Part shown: positions 62,525-64,000 of the stretch, in pieces
How positions within the stretch are numbered: position 1 is the stretch's first letter
Layout: each line of letters opens with the position of its first letter
Assembly (NCBI RefSeq): GCF_024055575.1
Contig: NZ_JAMXOE010000007.1
Coordinates: 177,688 to 241,687, forward strand
Direction of reading: 5' to 3'
DNA: 64,000 bases
From: Mucilaginibacter flavidus
GTDB taxonomy: Bacteria; Bacteroidota; Bacteroidia; Sphingobacteriales; Sphingobacteriaceae
Translations under genes and position numbers: made by a program
The notes under the pieces: generated by a model
Databases searched by the model: none
What the model saw: the letters and a program-made list of their open reading frames with translations, nothing else
Told to the model about the DNA's origin: nothing

Positions 62525-63799
62525 ATGAAAGCAAAATCAGACCTGGAACGAAGTGGAAATTTCGATAGATCTTTAGCAAATAATGGTAAAATAGGAACGA
62601 CTGCACGTACCATCTGTTCTTTATTAATGGTGATATCAACCGTTTGCACAAGTGGCGTTGCCTTGGCCCAGCCAGGGCATGTTAATCCGTGGGCGCCTGC
62701 GGAACTTGCCCCGCTGCCACCACCGGCCAGCCTTACAAATGGAATTTGGCTAAAAGGCGACCTGCACGTACATTCGCGGCACAGCAAAGAGTCGTCCAAT
62801 AATCCCGTTGCAAAAATCATCTCCTTTTCCAAGTCTGTTGGTATCGATTTCCTGGCCATTACGGATCACGACAATCACGTCGACGGTGATGTTGCGCACA
62901 ATACCTGGGCCGACCCGGATTTTAAATCAGACTCCGTATTGCTTTTATACGCTGCGGAATGGACAACAACACGCGGCCATGGCAACGCCTTTTCGGCCAG
63001 GCCATACGATCACCAGCGGCTATATGACGTACGCGATCAGCGCGATGTGGTGGTTGGTGCAGTGAAAAAAGAACTTGGTGTTCACCTTTCGGCTAACCAT
63101 CCAAGCGGGAAAGACCATTTTGGGTACTCTTATGACATGATTGAATCCATCGAAGTTTGGAACTCTGCAGTATGGTCAAAAAATGCCAATGCCATTATGA
63201 TTTGGGACGATATGCTTTCTTCAGGGCGCAAACTAACCGGCAGGGGTGGAAGTGATGCACACCATGGCACGCCGGAAACACCAGCACAGGAAACAAAGAA
63301 TAGCTACCAGGCGAAAGCAAATTATGTGGGTACCCCAACCACCTGGGTATTCGTGACTGCAAGAACTTCACAGGCGGTAATAGACGCATTGACAAACGGC
63401 AGGGTTTCGGTAAGTGCAAACCCCTATGCACCCCGCGTAGAATTTTACGCTGACATTAACCATGACGGCAAAATGGACATGATGATGGGCGACAATGCCA
63501 AAGCAACCGGCAAACCCGTTAAATTTCGTGTGCAGTTAAGCGGGAATACCGTTCCGGACGCGGAGTATACTATCAGCATCGTAAAAAACGGCGACCCGTT
63601 CAATATCCTTAAAACAACGGGTAAAACACCCATGGTTGAATTTACCGACACGCCGGCAACAATTGGCCGCACTTATTACCGGGTAACAGTTGAGGGGCCG
63701 CCTACTGCATATCCGCAGGTTCCAGGGTCAATGGCGTTGAGCGGCAATATGGTTGGCTTGTCGAACCCGATCTATTTTAATTTTGATCCGAACTTTTAA
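62525..63799 (+). CDS. Secreted PHP-domain (CehA/McbA-like) phosphohydrolase
   Basis: 424 aa with a signal region at about 28-48 (ICSLLMVISTVCTSGVALA). Metal motifs: GDLHVHSRHSKESS, LAITDHDNHVDG, YAAEWTTTRGHGNAF, HLSANHPSGKDHFGY and GGSDAHHGTPE. The C-terminal 110 residues are a beta-sandwich-like module. Relatives hydrolyse carbaryl-type esters or phosphoesters; the natural substrate is unknown. Confidence 0.88.
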   Translation: MKAKSDLERSGNFDRSLANNGKIGTTARTICSLLMVISTVCTSGVALAQPGHVNPWAPAELAPLPPPASLTNGIWLKGDLHVHSRHSKESSNNPVAKIISFSKSVGIDFLAITDHDNHVDGDVAHNTWADPDFKSDSVLLLYAAEWTTTRGHGNAFSARPYDHQRLYDVRDQRDVVVGAVKKELGVHLSANHPSGKDHFGYSYDMIESIEVWNSAVWSKNANAIMIWDDMLSSGRKLTGRGGSDAHHGTPETPAQETKNSYQAKANYVGTPTTWVFVTARTSQAVIDALTNGRVSVSANPYAPRVEFYADINHDGKMDMMMGDNAKATGKPVKFRVQLSGNTVPDAEYTISIVKNGDPFNILKTTGKTPMVEFTDTPATIGRTYYRVTVEGPPTAYPQVPGSMALSGNMVGLSNPIYFNFDPNF

Positions 63800-63837
63800 A
63801 GTTAGTTCGATATAGGAATACGGTGCTTTGAGTTACG

Positions 63838-63865
63838 GGCGACACCATAATAGCTGGTAGTCGCC
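63838..63865 (+). other. Hairpin after the PHP-domain gene
   Basis: GGCGAC pairs with GTCGCC over a 16-base loop. It is followed by a Pro-codon-like CTCACCCTGCCCTCTCC, reminiscent of a dispersed repeat. Confidence 0.4.
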
Positions 63866-64000
63866 TCACCCTGCCCTCTCCAAAGAGTAATAGCCTATCA
63901 TTAGACAGGGGCAATAATTGGTAAGGCACATTTATTAATTAATATGTCGAATATCGATTTGTTACCCCGGTAATTATATTTGAAAGTAAATTCATTTAAG

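Overview
The window reads as chromosomal DNA of a Bacteroidota bacterium, most likely of the family Sphingobacteriaceae and close to Mucilaginibacter. The grounds are a SusC/SusD outer-membrane pair, promoter boxes of the TAnnTTTG type, few Shine-Dalgarno sequences, a LytS/LytTR two-component pair, the Bacteroidota-restricted TIGR02757 family and many dispersed palindromic intergenic repeats. No rRNA, phage, insertion sequence or CRISPR array is visible. The genus is an inference; no search was run.

Region 0-9 kb: a LysM/RlpA-like envelope protein, a DUF4905-like protein, prolyl-tRNA synthetase, a cystathionine gamma-synthase followed by a TIGR02757 gene (the junction is built of dispersed repeats), small secreted proteins, and an ECF sigma factor with a four-helix membrane partner. 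Region 9-19 kb: a metallophosphoesterase, several small enzymes, an AAA ATPase, tRNA-Leu(CAA), hscB, and the Kdo genes kdsA-kdsD for lipopolysaccharide. Region 19-31 kb: gene remnants, tRNA-Leu(UAG), an AhpD-like/Crp pair, an oxidoreductase, a serine hydrolase, a carboxylesterase divergent from a Nudix-type regulator with a 31-bp perfect palindrome between them, and a diheme cytochrome lipoprotein. Region 31-41.7 kb: a UMF1-type transporter, a LutA-like protein, a signalling cluster (histidine kinase with fifteen 21-residue repeats, a Rcp1-like receiver and a receiver-DHp protein), then the translation operon thrS-infC-rpmI-rplT. Region 42-50 kb: a SusC gene interrupted by one amber codon, SusD, an S9 peptidase and a Zn-dependent phospholipase C-like protein. 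Region 50-64 kb: lipoproteins, a sterol desaturase-type hydroxylase, a LytTR/LytS pair, a glycine-rich secreted protein, a MazG-like protein, an SGNH hydrolase, a methyltransferase/CHC2 zinc-finger pair, an uncharacterised three-gene cassette, an MBL-fold hydrolase, a cyclophilin and a PHP-domain protein.

The most striking signal is the thrS leader. It holds two hairpins that each present a UUGUA loop, i.e. U33, the threonine anticodon UGU and A37. The two copies differ by a compensatory C-G to U-A pair, and the second hairpin buries the start codon. This looks like a threonyl-tRNA synthetase autoregulatory operator built from tRNA anticodon-arm mimics. Other notable signals are a dispersed element with two mutually exclusive hairpins placed just after stop codons, repeats that have entered coding sequence, and several broken genes.
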